The translations under genes and the position numbers were made by a program. This document shows positions 1-12,082 of a stretch of 64,000 bases of DNA, one piece after another; the first letter of the stretch is position 1; each line of letters opens with the position of its first letter. Source of the DNA: Seminavis robusta. Lineage: Eukaryota > Bacillariophyta > Bacillariophyceae > Naviculales > Naviculaceae. Location of the stretch: assembly GCA_903772945.1 (NCBI GenBank), contig CAICTM010000012.1:62001-126000 (forward strand), given 5' to 3'. The notes beneath the pieces were generated by a model. That model was given only the letters and a program-made list of their open reading frames with translations, was not told where the DNA came from and made no database searches.

Positions 1-1474
1 TCCTGCTGTTGTCTTTTCCAGAGGAATGGAATCCTCTTCTTCCCAGCTGGGGAAGCTTCTTCCTTCATCACGGCCTCCTCTTCTTTGGAATCGAATGGCT
101 GTGACTTGTTGTACATGAATGTGTGCTTGCTTGATGTGGACCTTGGTTTGCACCTCTTGTGGATGCGTGCTAGCAACTTGAGGCGTTCCGTCGAACTGTT
201 GCGTGCATGAGCTGGTTCCATGGTGGAACTGTTCCTGTGGAACTATGGGAATCCTCTGCAGAAGATATCCCGGTAGCACTGGTGTGTGGCTACCCTTGCT
301 TGAGTAAGCTTGCTCTGCCTCGATAGGCTTCTGTGGTCGCACTTGCAATCTCATGATGGATCTTCTGAGTCGATCCCGAGAGTCAAACTGAATCGATCTC
401 GTGGTCGCTGCTTGTGATTCGATCGCTTCGTGTCATTCGATCTGGCATAATCGTTTCTTGTCAGTCGGTCTGGTGTGTCAATCTGGATAGATCGATCGGA
501 GAATTCAAAGGAAGGTTGAAAAAGGTTTGAGACTTTGGTTTTGGTGGGTACAACTTTATCAATACCACTCCTGCTGTCACTGTTGGCACACTTCTGTGAG
601 CTAGCTGTGGCAGGACTTGTACTTGTTGTAGCCAAAGCTGGCTTGGTTGGTTTGGACATTGGATGCAACTTGGATTGCTGTGGAGCTTGAGGCGGTGCCT
701 CTAGGATTCCTGAGAATCGATAGCACTCAAAGTGTCTATCAGTGCTTGGGTAAGCAGGCTCCTACCTTGGAAAGGCTTTGTAATCCAAGTCTCACGTCGT
801 CGTGCCGACTGGCTTGCAATGAGTCCAAAACAAACCTTGGAAGTGGTTGCTCGGCATCCCGCTTGGTAACGAGAAGCTGAGCGGTGGAGACGAGACAATA
901 CGGACATTGTCATCATCGGAAAAGTCTTTGTGGCTGGCACTCCTTCTGAGAGTGGTGCCACTCCTGGAAGACTGGTGTCGGATGATACCGTCACTTGGTG
1001 TACCTGCGGCTCGGACTGTGAAGTTCGGCTGCATTGACACTTGATGGGGCTGGAAGCCCTTCGTAGATGGAAGCTGGTTGAAGCTTCTGGAAGTCGTAGA
1101 CTTGTGGGAAGTGATGCCCTATTGGAAGGTGCATGGAAGCTGTAAATGATGTAGCTTGGAAGTCACGGACTTGTTGGGTTCGATTGAACCTAGTTCTTGG
1201 ATGGTCTCGATGTCTGAAGATGGAATGAGGAAATGGTTGATTTATTGTTTCCTCTTGTCATGGTTGTTTATACTCATGTGAGACTCGTGACTGCTGGTGT
1301 CGTCACTCGTGTCGACTGGTGCCGTCACTTGGTACACTTGGTACCGTCACTTGGTGTTGCCGTAGCTGAGACTGGGAAGTCAGGCTATAGCGACACTTGG
1401 GAGAACTGTTGTAGTAGCTGGAACTAGGAGGAAGTTCCTTGCCACAATGATACTTTGAGTTGGTGATGTCACTG

Positions 1475-1570
1475 CTCTTACACTCCTGTGAGATGGCTGT
1501 GGCAGGACAAGTGTTGGTTCTGTCACTGCTCTTACACTCCTGTGAGCAGGCTGTGGCAGAACTTGTAGTC
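1475..1570. repeat. 54-bp direct tandem duplication
   Basis: Two adjacent copies with a period of about 54 bp share the block TGTCACTGCTCTTACACTCC followed by TGTGAG and a CTGTGGCAG-like tail. They differ at several bases, so the duplication is not very recent. Confidence 0.7.
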
Positions 1571-1904
1571 GTCCATAGTTGTATCTGTTGTAGGCTTGAT
1601 TTGATGTACTCACGTACTTCTGTTGTTGGTGTGAGACTAAGGTTGGTTGCAATCTCTGTACAGTAGTTGCAGTGGAGCTGAGGTGTGCACCCTCTTGTTG
1701 TTTCTATTGATCAGGTTCCCGCTTGTGGGTCAAACTCTGAATGCTCCAGCCATCCTGTGGCTTGGTTCCTTGTCTTGTGAACTCTTGAGTTGCTTGTAGC
1801 TAGCTACTCGGTTCAACGTTCACTGTCGTTCTGCTGTTGTTGCAGTTGCCATTATTGTAGATGCAATTCTGGTTTGGTATCGATTTCGTTGTAATCGGTT
1901 TGGT

Positions 1905-1976
1905 AGCGGTAGATACCGTTGTGGGCTGTTGTTGCCATTGTTAGCGGTAGATACCGTTGTGGGCTGTTGTTGCCAT
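1905..1976. repeat. 38-bp direct tandem duplication
   Basis: Two copies start with AGCGGTAGATACCGTTGTGG at 1905 and 1943 and are identical over 34 bases. They lie in non-coding spacer. Confidence 0.85.
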
Positions 1977-2228
1977 CGATGCTGGCTGGTTGTAGCCATT
2001 GATGGTTGTTGGCCTTGTAGTTGTGGCCATTGATGGTTACGGCATTGCCTATAAAGGCGGATGTTATGATGATTTTGTTTGTAGGAATGTAGGTTTTGGA
2101 TTTGGGTACCCTCACACTCCTGTGCACTTGCTGTGATCAAATAGCAAGGGCATGGTCTTGTAATGGTATCTGTTGTTACCTACCTAGAGGCTGGTGTTGC
2201 CTCAGGTTTGCCTGTAATCAGTGGAGGA

Positions 2229-2360
2229 AGTGCTGTGTTTCAGTTGCACAATACACTTTCCATAAAAGGTAGTAGGAGGTGCTGTGGCTTTGGATGCCAC
2301 AATACACACTCCAAAGGTAGTAGGAGGTGCTGTGGCTTTGGATGCCACAATACATACTCC
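2229..2360. repeat. 48-bp tandem repeat, two close copies plus one diverged
   Basis: Copies beginning AAAGGTAGTAGGAGGTGCTG at 2265 and 2313 are nearly identical. A third, diverged copy (AGTGCTGTGTTTCAGTTGCA...) lies just upstream from 2229. This suggests repeated slippage or duplication at one site. Confidence 0.8.
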
Positions 2361-3664
2361 ATGAAAGGGTAGGAGGTGTTGAGTAAACTCAAACAACTCC
2401 AAGGAAAATATTCAATGCTGCTGGGATGCACTCCTGTGCTTCCTGTAGCTGCTGTGCATGGTGGTTCTGCTTGCACTGTTCCGGTGGCTTGTGTGCCGGT
2501 AGCTAGCTAGCTATCTGCATGACATGCTGCTCCTATAGCTAACGTTGACCGGTAGCTGCTTGACCGGTAGCTGCTTGGATTCGCCGTGGAATCCTCTTGT
2601 GGGTTCCGTACGGAGAGATCTTGAGATTTGGCTCCGTGCGGGAAAGATACCTTTCGAAAGATACCTTTTTCCGTTCAGTGGCTTTGCCTCTTGTGGTGCT
2701 CGCTGAACTGAGGCTGTTCTTTGTCGTTCCGTGGAACTGCATGGTTGCATGCTGTCAGCGATTTCCTCACAAAAAGGAAGGATTGCCGTGCTTTTTCTGA
2801 CAACAGCAGTTGCCGACACTGTTTGTCGATTGACAGAGACAATGGCGCTGTTGTCGCTATCGGCTGGGTGCTGCCACTGTTGTCGATCAGCAGGCACAAT
2901 GGCGCTGTCGATGCGTAGCGGTAGCGACTGGCTAGTGGTAGCCGTCGCCCACTGTTCTCTTTGTTCTTGTTGTCGCTGTCGTAGCAGCGTTCGACCGTAG
3001 TGGTTGCGGCGGTAGCTGTTCTTGGTGACGCTTGCTTGCAGTGGTAGCAGTCGTCGTTTTCTTGTTGTTCTAGCTGTCGCCGTAGCGGTAGCTTCCGGTC
3101 GTTTGGTTCTTGGCTGGTGGATTTTGCAAAATTCGCAAATTCGCTCTGATCCAGCCTGTTGCCGATGGATGCAACTCCGTTCCTGTTGCGTTCGAGGGCT
3201 TCCACTCTTCAGGCCTGTTATGCTATTGTTCAAAGCACAACTTGCTGTATGACAGTCCTGTCGTAGGACCTGCCGTCGTCGAGTAATCGACCTGGCAATT
3301 GGGCTTGTTCGTCCGACGGGAAAATCTTCGCACCTCTCTTCTAGTAGCCTCTTTCGATGGCTTGATAGTGAGGCTAGAAACTCCCACGGAAGTACCTCTG
3401 TGGAATTCCTGTTGGAACTTGTTATCTAGTTCCTTCTGCGGCAACACTCCTGGTGTTTGACACTCTTTGGGTCACTCCTGCTCGTCGTGCGTGGTACCTG
3501 GTAGCTAGTTAGATAGCTTGGCCACACTCTTGCACTACGTCGTGCGGATGAATCACTCAGTCTTGTAGTTTGTTTTCGTATCGACAATGCCATACGATGG
3601 CTGTGTTCCGCAGCTCAAAGGTCTTGGTGTTTCGCTCGCTCCTGAGAGCTTGCTTCCGGCTCAC

Positions 3665-3744
3665 TCCTGTGAGCTGATCTTGCTTGTAGATCGGCCTCGT
3701 ACGGTCCTGTGAGCTGATCTTGCTTGTAGATTGGCCTCGTACGG
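3665..3744. repeat. 40-bp direct tandem duplication
   Basis: Two copies start at 3665 and 3705 with TCCTGTGAGCTGATCTTGCT and differ by about one base. They lie in the spacer upstream of the candidate solo LTR. Confidence 0.85.
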
Positions 3745-4159
3745 TCACACCGCAGTAGCCTTGATGTACAGTAGCCTTCGAGCTGCGGTCACCTGACCGT
3801 ACTCAATTGGTCGTAGCTCAATCAGTTCCTGTTGGATTCGCTTCGTTCAAGCAATAGAGTGGTGTAGTTAGTAATGCTCTTTCATGTGGTACTCTTCGGT
3901 TGGGCTGATTCATTTGCGGAGTTCCGTTCGCTCCGGTGTAGCCAATGTGGTGAGGCACGATTCTTTCGTGATGCCTTTTTCCTGCTAGGCTGTTGGGATA
4001 GCTCTCTCAGTGAGGCTAGAGCCCTTTTCTGCCTTGACCTTGACTCGGCTCTGGTGCTGTTTACCTTAGCATAGACTCAATGGATGATATTGATATTGAT
4101 GTCGCCATTGGCGAGATCTCGAATTCGAGATGAACTTCGAGAGAGCTTCTTGGAAATAG

Positions 4160-4414
4160 TGTTGGTTTCTAGTAACACTCTAGCTTAGTAAAGGTAAAAT
4201 ACTGTTTTACTGTTAAGCTATTTCCAAGAAGTGATCTTTCTCCATGTTTTCTGGGATTGATTCAACTTCAAAGGATATAGTGAAGGGGGTGACCATATAG
4301 ATCAGTTAAACTCCCCATGTATGTAACTAGAGAATAGATATAGATATCCCCTATCAACTAGATTGGGATAAACGACTAATTTGTATTGAGGTGTCTGTAA
4401 TACAACCTCCAACA
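4160..4414. mobile_element. candidate solo LTR (copia-like)
   Basis: A 255-bp stretch begins TGTTGG and ends CCAACA, the mirrored ends usual for LTRs, and has the base composition of a small copia LTR. No matching second copy, polymerase region or clear target duplication is visible, so a solo LTR fits best. A perfect 14-bp inverted repeat (CTTCTTGGAAATAG and its complement) spans its left edge, at about 4147-4160 and 4219-4232. The call rests on the ends alone; chance ends or another kind of inverted-repeat element are possible. Confidence 0.35.
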
Positions 4415-4425
4415 ATCGGAATGCA

Positions 4426-5825
4426 TTGGTTCTATCAATTTCAGCGGCAGAAGCTCTAAATGGCTACCAAGAATCTGTATACCCTTGCCCCTACACCCCT
4501 CCGAACTTTGAGTGTTTGGGATCTGAAATTGAAGAGAGTGGAATGATTGACAGATTCATTGATGAGTTGTACACAATCTCTGATCAGCTGCCACAATTTC
4601 AATCTGGAGGACATCTACGACCTTTTCTTCGCACAGTGACAGCAGTGCTCATTATGTCAATTCCTGCTCTGGTAGATGACTTTGGTGTTACGAACAAAGT
4701 ATATAGAAAGCTTTTTCAAGCAGCCCAAAGAGCTAAGCTTTTCGATGCAAACAATTCGGACAAATGGGTTCATCCTGGGGCTGTTCTAGGAGGCTGGAGA
4801 ACGCATATCCAAGACAACTTTAATTTGGAGAATGATTTTGATGCTATGCCTCAAGAAGTAGCAACAGCTACCATGCTAGATCGAGTTGGTTCTCAGTTAG
4901 CTCAAATTGAAAAGCAAACCAAGGAGCTGAATCAAGCGCTAGCATTGCAAAGGCAAACTAGCATGCAAAAACAACAACTTGAAGGAATCCTTCTATCGAT
5001 TCAAAAGGAACAACAAGCAGTGAAAGCAATGGCTAGTCAGAACAAGGAGAAGTTGTCATTTATCAAAACCCCACCACGACAAAGAAGACAATTTGCTCAG
5101 ACTCGCGTGTCATTGCCACCCGCTGCAGCACCACTGCCACTGCCATTGCCACCCGCTGCAGCACCACTGCCACTGCCATTGCCAGCACCCGCTGCAGCAC
5201 CACAGCCAGTAGCATCACCGCCATCACCACCACCACCACCACCACTATCTATATCGCAATCACCATCAATGCTAGCTACCAATCCCCAAGTTACACGATC
5301 ACAATTCAGCCAGCTTCCAGAATCAACACAGCAGCAACAACGACTAATACCCATATCACAATCAGCACTGCTACCTGCCAATCCCCAAATTACACGATCT
5401 CAGTTCAACCAGCTTCCACAATCAATACAGCAGCAGCAACAACCAACGCAACAGCAGCAGCAGCAGCAACCAATACAACAACGACAGCTACAAGCGCCAA
5501 TATCACTACAGCGACAACAGCAAAATCAACCAAAAGATGTCAATGCACTTCTGATGCGCAATCGCCAAGCTCAGAATAATTCCTCATCATGCAAAGGAAT
5601 TTTGCTTGAACGACTTCTCTTGGATATAACTCCAATTAAGTGGAACGCAATCAGCCAAATTCCAATACCTGCAACAATGAAAGGAGAAAACGAGGCAAAG
5701 TGTATTCATGCTTTACGATTGGCTAAGATTGCTGGATCAGAAGAATATAAACTTGCTTTGAGTCCGACTGGAATTGGTGACAAGAGCAAGAGAAAAGAAG
5801 CGGCGAGCGGGATAGCACATGCTTG
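4426..5825 (+). pseudogene. glutamine-rich coiled-coil protein gene, interrupted by a retroelement
   Basis: This long open frame encodes about 465 residues before the LTR boundary. I do not recognise the family. The N-terminal third (about residues 1-150) looks globular and has a hydrophobic helix-like stretch (LRTVTAVLIMSIPALV). Residues of about 150-210 form a Gln/Glu/Lys-rich probable coiled coil. Next comes Pro/Ala-rich and then Gln-rich low-complexity sequence, and then a second globular-looking block (CKGILLERLLLDITPIKWNA and on). The frame has no convincing ATG at its left end and stays open toward the candidate solo LTR; a splice acceptor (ATTTCAG) near 4444 could mark an exon start. 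The right side is cut by a Ty3/gypsy fossil, and an open frame in matching phase lies beyond it. It could be a host gene, or a gag-like or other element-borne gene. Confidence 0.45.
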
Positions 5826-6243
5826 TGCAATACACGGCTCTAAGCCTTATTCGCGACTCGATCCTAGATAGGGTTTGAGTTCGACTCATGACGTAGTCCT
5901 TCGCGAATAGTCATTGAGACAGGGTTCTCATGACTGCTAGTCATACTAGGTTGTCGATGAAACATCGCTCTAGATATTTAGCCGGCGTGGAAAGCTTCCA
6001 CGCTACTAGACAGCTACTAGCTGAAGTTTCCACGTGTTCCGGAAATGGACTGTGGAGTACGTAGAGTTATTGCCATAACCTACGATATCACACTTCGAGG
6101 CCTCCCGCGGGAGACCAACTTCAATGAGCTTCACAACGATCTCTCTCATGGATTAGTTTTCGTAGCTTTCATATCTTCTCATAACTTCATTCTCCAAACT
6201 CAAAACACTCGAAAGATCTTTACACTACTTTTAGCGTAGTGCA
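5826..6243 (+). repeat. left LTR of the Ty3/gypsy fossil
   Basis: This 418-bp repeat begins TGCAATACACGGCTC and ends AGCGTAGTGCA. It matches the right LTR along nearly its whole length and is preceded by the CTTG target duplication. Confidence 0.88.
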
Positions 6244-9200
6244 TTTTGTTAACAAACACAATAGCTTTACTACCCTCAATCTATTCTCACAATGAAGATT
6301 GCTCAAGAAACATGCGTTCACCAACTTCGGAGAAACAGTTGCGTGACAAACCCATTCTTCCTCTCGTGGACAACGATGAAGACCGAGATCGACGATACGT
6401 GCAACCACCTACAATCGCACCGTTCCTGCAGATGCAAACAGTGCCAAAATACCTTCAAGGTAGCCATTATCAATGGTTCCAACACTCCGCGTCAGACCAC
6501 CAAGTGGGCTACGAATATGGAGAAGGTCTTCGTTGGCTCAACCTTGCCAATGCCGACGACAAACATCGCTTCTCAAGGAGATGACTTCCAGCTCTGCGAA
6601 GAGTGCCTACGAAGCTGGGTGTGCAGGCCATCGTGCCGTGCGTCACCACACCTACGACAAATTGCTGTAAACGCAGTTGCTCCACGCGACGTGGGTTCTG
6701 GAGAAACCGAAGTCCAATTCCAAGCTCGTGTTCAAGCCGCATGGGACGGTGCAGCGGAACCCGCTCTAAGCGATGAGGACATCCGTTGGAATCAACGCGG
6801 TATCGAAGCAGCCTGTCCTTACAAGGCTCTGAAAAACAGAAACGCTTATGCGTCGCAAGATGCGTAAGCCTAGCGAGATGACAACTCGCGCCTACATCAA
6901 CAACCTCACTCGGATGAACACCGATGAGCTTACGTTTGCCACCTTTCGGTGTCAATCAACAGTTGAACCAGGACGAATTCATCGACATCATCTGTTCATG
7001 GCATTCCTCGTTCCTGGATGCGCAAGATGGACGAACACGACTTCGATCCTTTCATGCCGAGAATGGCAGTGCTCATTGGATTCTGTGAGCGCATGGAATC
7101 CGCCGAAGACTTTGACAAAGGCAGTGATGCCAAGCAAGTTCCTTCGAAGAAGAACAACAGCAAGAAGTAACAGTCTACTCGCAACAACGACCATTTTCCA
7201 AGAGCGAAGAGAAGTGGTGTGATTACCACGAGTCCAGCACTCACAATACTGCTGATTGCATGACTCTGAAAGAAACTCAAAGCCAAGTCCCGTCTGACAA
7301 CGATAGCAAGCCAGGTACAACAAGAACAAGACTTGGAAACGCAAGTCTGATGACCCAAGTCCTACACCAAAAAGGAACTTTCGCCTTATGAAGAAAGTCT
7401 CCAACGCTGCGGTCAAGGCGGATCGCAAGAAAAAAAGCGAATGCAACCATGTGGCAAACGCAAGTCGGACGACCTGACAACGAGGATGACTCCTCTGTCG
7501 GGTCCCTCATACTCAACATGATGGACAAGAAAATGGCTGCAGTCGACAAGGCTCTTGCCGACTTCGACTTCAATCATTCAGATGGAGAGATCTCCTTCTA
7601 GGATTAGGCCAGGATGTAGATTCAACGGAACCATGTTCCGATTTCTCATACCTAAGTGATGAGATATCTCACTAACTAGTAAACAAGATTGTTTGCAACT
7701 GACGAAGTCTACGGCAAATTATAGATAATTGCCTAGAAGCTGCTCAACTAGATCTGACGATCTATCCAGCATTGTAACTCGTCCGTGGCCAACCACCTCT
7801 CAACGTCGCAAGACAAGAGACCTCAAAACTATCGTCTATGTTGGATTTAACAGACGAGACAAAGGGAACAAAAACCCGTTACACTCCGTGCTTACTGGAT
7901 ACAGAGCGTCCGGAACCGTGATTACCCAAATTCATGTAAGAGATTAAGCATGAAGGATCATGGGGGCGTCCAAACACTATGGACTACCCCTGTAAAGGAA
8001 TTAAACCCCAGCACGAAAGTGTAAGGGTGCACCTATAACTCCTGAGTTCCACGATATAGAATTATCGAATGGAACTTGCACGCCACCAAGAACTTGGGGG
8101 CGTATACATGATCATAGGTCGAGACTTCTCTCCGACTAAGAATCAAGTTCGATTTCACTACCCGCAGCGAAGTGGAATAGCAAATCTTTCCCTATGAAAG
8201 ATAGCAATCCTAAGGAAGAGCAGGAACCGCTCATGCCTTATGACCAAGTGCTCCGACCAATTCGAAGGTATTAGGAAAGCGACAAATGGACGACTAGAAG
8301 TAAAACTTCGTCCTGACGCTAAACCCTATCACCTAGGACTTACCTACTCCACGTGTCATACCAACACTCTTACGACAGAGGTCGAACGTCTCTGCGACGC
8401 AGGAGCACTTAAGAAGGTAAACCTTTCCGAGTGGACGGCACCAACATTTATCATTCCCAAAAAGAATGGATCTATACGGTTCATCTCTGACGTCCGGGAA
8501 CTGAACAAAAGGATTGAGCAAAAACCTCGTCCGATCCCAAGGATACAAGACATGCTACTGAATCTAGACAGATTCAGGAAATACGAGTACCAGCGAGTAC
8601 CAATGGGCCTATGCAATAGTCCCGACATCTTCCAAAGGAAGATGGGAACACTCATGCACGACTTGGAAAACGTCCGTGCATACATTGATGATCAACTCAT
8701 CCTAACTAACGGCGATCTGGTGGATCACGTTGAATAGTTAGATGAAGTTCTCCTAAAGGCTTTGAGAAGCCGGACTTAAGATCAATACTACCAAGTCCTT
8801 CTTCGAAAGAAGAGAACTTAAATATCTAGGCTACTGGATTACTTGAGAAGGAACCACCCGTAACCAAGAAAATAGACGCGATCCAGAGTATCGCTCCTCC
8901 TACTGGATTACTTGAGAAGGAACCACCCGTAACCAAGAAAATAGACGCGATCCAGAGTATCGCTCCTCCTACGAATAGGAAGAAACCTGGTAGATTCATT
9001 GGACTAGTGAACTACTATCGAGACATATGGATCAGAAGATCACATGTACATATATCAGAAGATCACATGTACATATAACGTCGAGGATCCCAAGAAAAGG
9101 AATCCCTGTCCATTTCATTGCTTGACAATGATTGATCCCGTAACCGAATGGTTCGAGATTGCCGAGATCTGCTCCAATGCAGCAGACGAAGTAGCCATCG

Positions 9201-9801
9201 TTCTAGAACAGAGTAGCCATCGTTCTAGAACAGACGTGGCTCACCCAGTATCCATGGCCTGCTGAGGTTATCATGGATAGAGAACGTGAGTTCCGCGAAG
9301 AAGTCGCGAAGACTCTCCGGGATGCATATGGACTTCGTCGCAAGTTCATTACCACACGTGTTCAATCGTAACGCGATTCACAACGTCCGTTTCGAAGTAA
9401 ACTGGAAACACATCAAAGAACGTCGCCAACGACTCATCCAGAATAACAATGAGAAGGGAAACGCGACACGTGTCCCTCATCAATACAATGTCAACGATAC
9501 TGTGAGGTTTCAACAGTATCAGCACCGCAAGTACGGTCAGCCAAAGTACAAAGGTCCTTACAATAAAGACCGAGTCAATAACAATGGCACCATACGGCTC
9601 CGACATGCTACCGCCAATGGCGGCACAGTCTACCAGACTTGGAACATAAGGTATTTACACCCATACAAGGCCTGATCCCCTTGTAGGATTGCCATCGCAC
9701 ATGGCTACATCCAATCTCCGGAGAGTGCCCCGCACTTTAATTCATATGTTCTCCTTGTCCGACTGATGTCGCGCCTTCTGTGACCCTTGTCAGGGGGCGA
9801 A

Positions 9802-10377
9802 TGCAATACACGGCTCTAAGCCTTATTCGCGACTCGATCCTAGATAGGGTTTAAGGCTCTAAGCCTTATTCGCGACTCGATCCTAGATAGGGTTTGAGTT
9901 TGACTCGATCCTAGATAGGGTTTGAGTTCGACTTATGACGTAGTCCTTTGCGAATAGTCATTGAGACAGGGTTCTCATGACTGCTAGTCATACTAGGTTG
10001 TCGATGAAGCATCGCTCTAGATATTTAGCCGGCGTGGCCACGCTACTAGACAGCTACTAGCTGAAGTTTCCACGTGTTCCGGAAAGTGGAATGGACCGTG
10101 GAGTACGTAGAGTTATTGCCATAACCTACGATATCACCGTGGAGTACATAACCTACGATATCACACTTCGAGACGTACATAACCTACGATATCACACTTC
10201 GAGACTTCCCTACGATATCACACTTCGAGACTTCCCGCGGGAGACCAACTTCAATGAGCTTCACAACGATCTCTCTCATGGATTAGTTTTCGTAGCTTTC
10301 TAATCTCTCTCATAACTTTCATTCTCTCAAACTCAAAACACTCGAAAGATCTTTACACTAGCTTTTAGCGTAGTGCA
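9802..10377 (+). repeat. right LTR of the Ty3/gypsy fossil
   Basis: At 576 bp this copy is longer than the left LTR because several of its segments are tandemly repeated, notably near its start (GATCCTAGATAGGGTTTGAG units) and around 10120-10230 (CCTACGATATCACACTTCGA units). It ends TAGTGCA and is followed by the CTTG target duplication. Confidence 0.88.
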
Positions 10378-10381
10378 CTTG

Positions 10382-10690
10382 CATGGAGACACTGCTGAAG
10401 TTAGAAATAGAAGTTGGCTTGAAACCAATTGGTAGCACAATTTCATCAAGGCAAAAGGGCACTGTGGTGGCACTCAGAATGCGCTATCAGAAATATCAAA
10501 CGAAGAAAGATAAGCAACAACAGCTACAGCAGAAGATAAGCAACAACAGCTACAGCAGAAATTGCGACGACAGCAACAGCAACAGCAGCAGATACAACAT
10601 CGCAACAGCAACAGCAGCAGATACAACATCGCCGGTAGTAATTAGTAGCCATTACATTATTAGTTTGCTACTAGCTAGCTAGCTAGCTAA
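10382..10690 (+). pseudogene. far side of the interrupted glutamine-rich gene
   Basis: Directly after the right target duplication an open frame runs for about 100 residues. It starts METLLKLEIEVGLKP and passes into Gln/Asn/Ser-rich sequence. Its phase matches the frame that ends at the left edge of the retroelement, so this is probably the 3-prime part of the same gene. It contains two perfect short tandem duplications: 26 bp at 10508-10559, and one of CAACAGCAACAGCAGCAGAT type at about 10575-10630. The frame ends in CTAGCTAG-repeat spacer near 10680. Confidence 0.4.
10508..10559. repeat. 26-bp direct tandem duplication
   Basis: Two identical adjacent copies begin AGATAAGCAACAACAGCTAC at 10508 and 10534. 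Confidence 0.85.
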
Positions 10691-12082
10691 AGTAGTTTGT
10701 TAATTAGTGATGTTTGTGTTTGTTTGTTACTGTTGCTTGGGTACGACGCCATTGCCTTCATTAGTGGTAGTGGTTGTTACTGCGAGACGTCATTGTCATG
10801 CCATATGGCTCGCTCTCTTTGGGAAGAATGGCTTCTATCAGAGCTAGGATGCTCTGGGAGCCCCCCAAGTGCTGCCAGCCGAACAGCCACATCCATTGGG
10901 CTGGCTCTCTCAACTTTCCAGAGCCACATCCATTGGGCTGGCTCTCTCAACTTTCCAGAGCCTACGGGGGTGCGATCCTACGTGATTTCCCTGTAGCCCT
11001 GGAAAGTTCGCCGCCCATACTCAAAAAAACCATTCCAGTAAAGCAATGACAAGATACTTCCTTTGGCTGGGGAAGCAAGTGCAGCCAAGTTCCGTACCAT
11101 TGTCCCGTTATCAGATGAAGCCAGTCAAGTCAAATGCCCTGGCGAGGCCGCTGGTACTGGTCTGTTATGATACCAGATAGATCATACCAGTCTAGCACAA
11201 GGTAACTTGATAGATGGCCCAGCCACAGCGAAAGCAAAGGGATGTCTACAGAAAATTAATGAATAATGCGGCATCGAATTTTCCTTCGGTTCCTTCGGAC
11301 GACACAGCCACAGCTATCTCCAGCTACATGTACTCCCAGCTCCCAGGGAAGAGACATATGGATGGATAGACTGATTGGCTAGCTAGCTACTAGCTAGTAG
11401 GCTAGCCTCTCCGATCCGCAGTTTGGAAACTTCGGCACGAAGTGCCAACTAGCTCTACTAGCTAGGTACTAGCTAGTGACGGCAGCGGAGCAAGGACTTT
11501 CGGACGCTGCAGACTGCTGTGTTGTGACCAAAAACACCCAGCTCCGTTCTTCCGCATTCCTCATGGTTCGTACGGTGCGGTGTACGGGAGGATGGTAGTA
11601 TGACAGTAGTATGACATACTCCTACCACCATGATAGAATTACAACTAGACTCCTGAAAGACCGTAAATCCCGGGCTTCTTTCGAATCGTTGAATAGTGAC
11701 CCTCTCAATAAGTCATAACTTCGACTGTCGACGCGCTGGAGCATTACTCTGTGACTGAATGAGCCTCTTCAGTTGCCACGCCTCTTCCTAATTGCCACCA
11801 TGCAGCCTTCCAGCTGATTGTCATTCCCCAAAGCCCAAAGCAGCAAGAGATGGCATCCCTTATCTATCTGATCTCTACTCCTTTGTCTCTCGGCCTTTTA
11901 GCTAGCTAGTGAAAGCTCGAAACATTCCATTACAAGAGCATGATCCAGTGCCCTCGCGGATGATATCACTTTTCTGTTGGCAAGCAGCTGAAAAACATTG
12001 GAACTTCACCTGGAAGCAGATTTGAGTAACTGTTGGTCAACCAAACTCGCGAAAGATCATTTCCATTCCACACAGAATCAAC
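10691..12082. other. intergenic spacer
   Basis: No gene is recognised here. The stretch contains CTAGCTAG clusters (about 10672-10690, 11380-11410, 11450-11480, 11895) and the 37-bp tandem duplication listed separately. The last 150 bp are presumably the promoter and leader of the gene starting at 12083. Confidence 0.5.
10885..10962. repeat. 37-bp direct tandem duplication
   Basis: Two identical 37-bp copies start at 10885 and 10922 with AGCCACATCCATTGGGCTGG and share AGCC at the boundaries, suggesting a microhomology-mediated duplication. Confidence 0.88.

Larger units (their letters stand above)
1..4080. other. gene-poor repeat-laden spacer
   Basis: I find no reading frame here that looks like a gene. 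The open frames on the minus strand are rich in Gln, Thr, Arg and Ser because the DNA is made of GTTGTTGCC-like and GTAGCGGTAG-like words, and none shows a domain. The stretch contains several short direct tandem duplications, listed separately. A word close to CACTCCTGTGAG recurs at about 1481, 1535, 2112, 2430 and 3663, often followed by a GCTGTGGCA-like word. It looks like old duplicated spacer or decayed mobile DNA. Confidence 0.5.
5826..10377 (+). mobile_element. Ty3/gypsy LTR retrotransposon, fossil
   Basis: Two related terminal repeats (5826-6243 and 9802-10377) start TGCAATAC and end TAGTGCA. They flank remnants in the order gag-like (about 6250-7300), reverse transcriptase (about 8240-8740) and integrase C-terminal part (about 9290-9675). 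The reverse transcriptase remnant shows the Ty3/gypsy hallmarks: a template-binding stretch (FIIPKKNGSIRF), a GLCNSPDIFQ-like stretch and a YIDD box. A G-rich tract (CAGGGGGCGAA) sits just before the right repeat, as a polypurine primer would. A 4-bp target duplication, CTTG, flanks the element (5822-5825 and 10378-10381). The coding part is clearly broken, with perhaps ten or more breaks, and parts are missing. The terminal repeats are still very similar outside local duplications, so insertion was probably fairly recent on an evolutionary scale. Confidence 0.88.

Noticed and set aside
2511-3233. A 240-residue minus-strand open frame in the repeat-laden left end
   Set aside because: Its composition (Gln, Arg, Thr, Ser) follows from the local repeated words. 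It overlaps equally long frames in other phases and shows no domain.
1-4080. A CRISPR-like look from repeated 34-48 bp blocks
   Set aside because: The repeats are directly adjacent two-copy duplications without spacers, in a eukaryotic context.
5063-5381. Gly/Ala- and Val-rich minus-strand frames
   Set aside because: They are antisense to the Pro/Ala- and Gln-rich low-complexity part of the interrupted gene.
10382-10690. The downstream open frame as a separate small gene starting at the ATG at 10384
   Set aside because: Its phase and position fit the continuation of the interrupted gene better than an independent gene.
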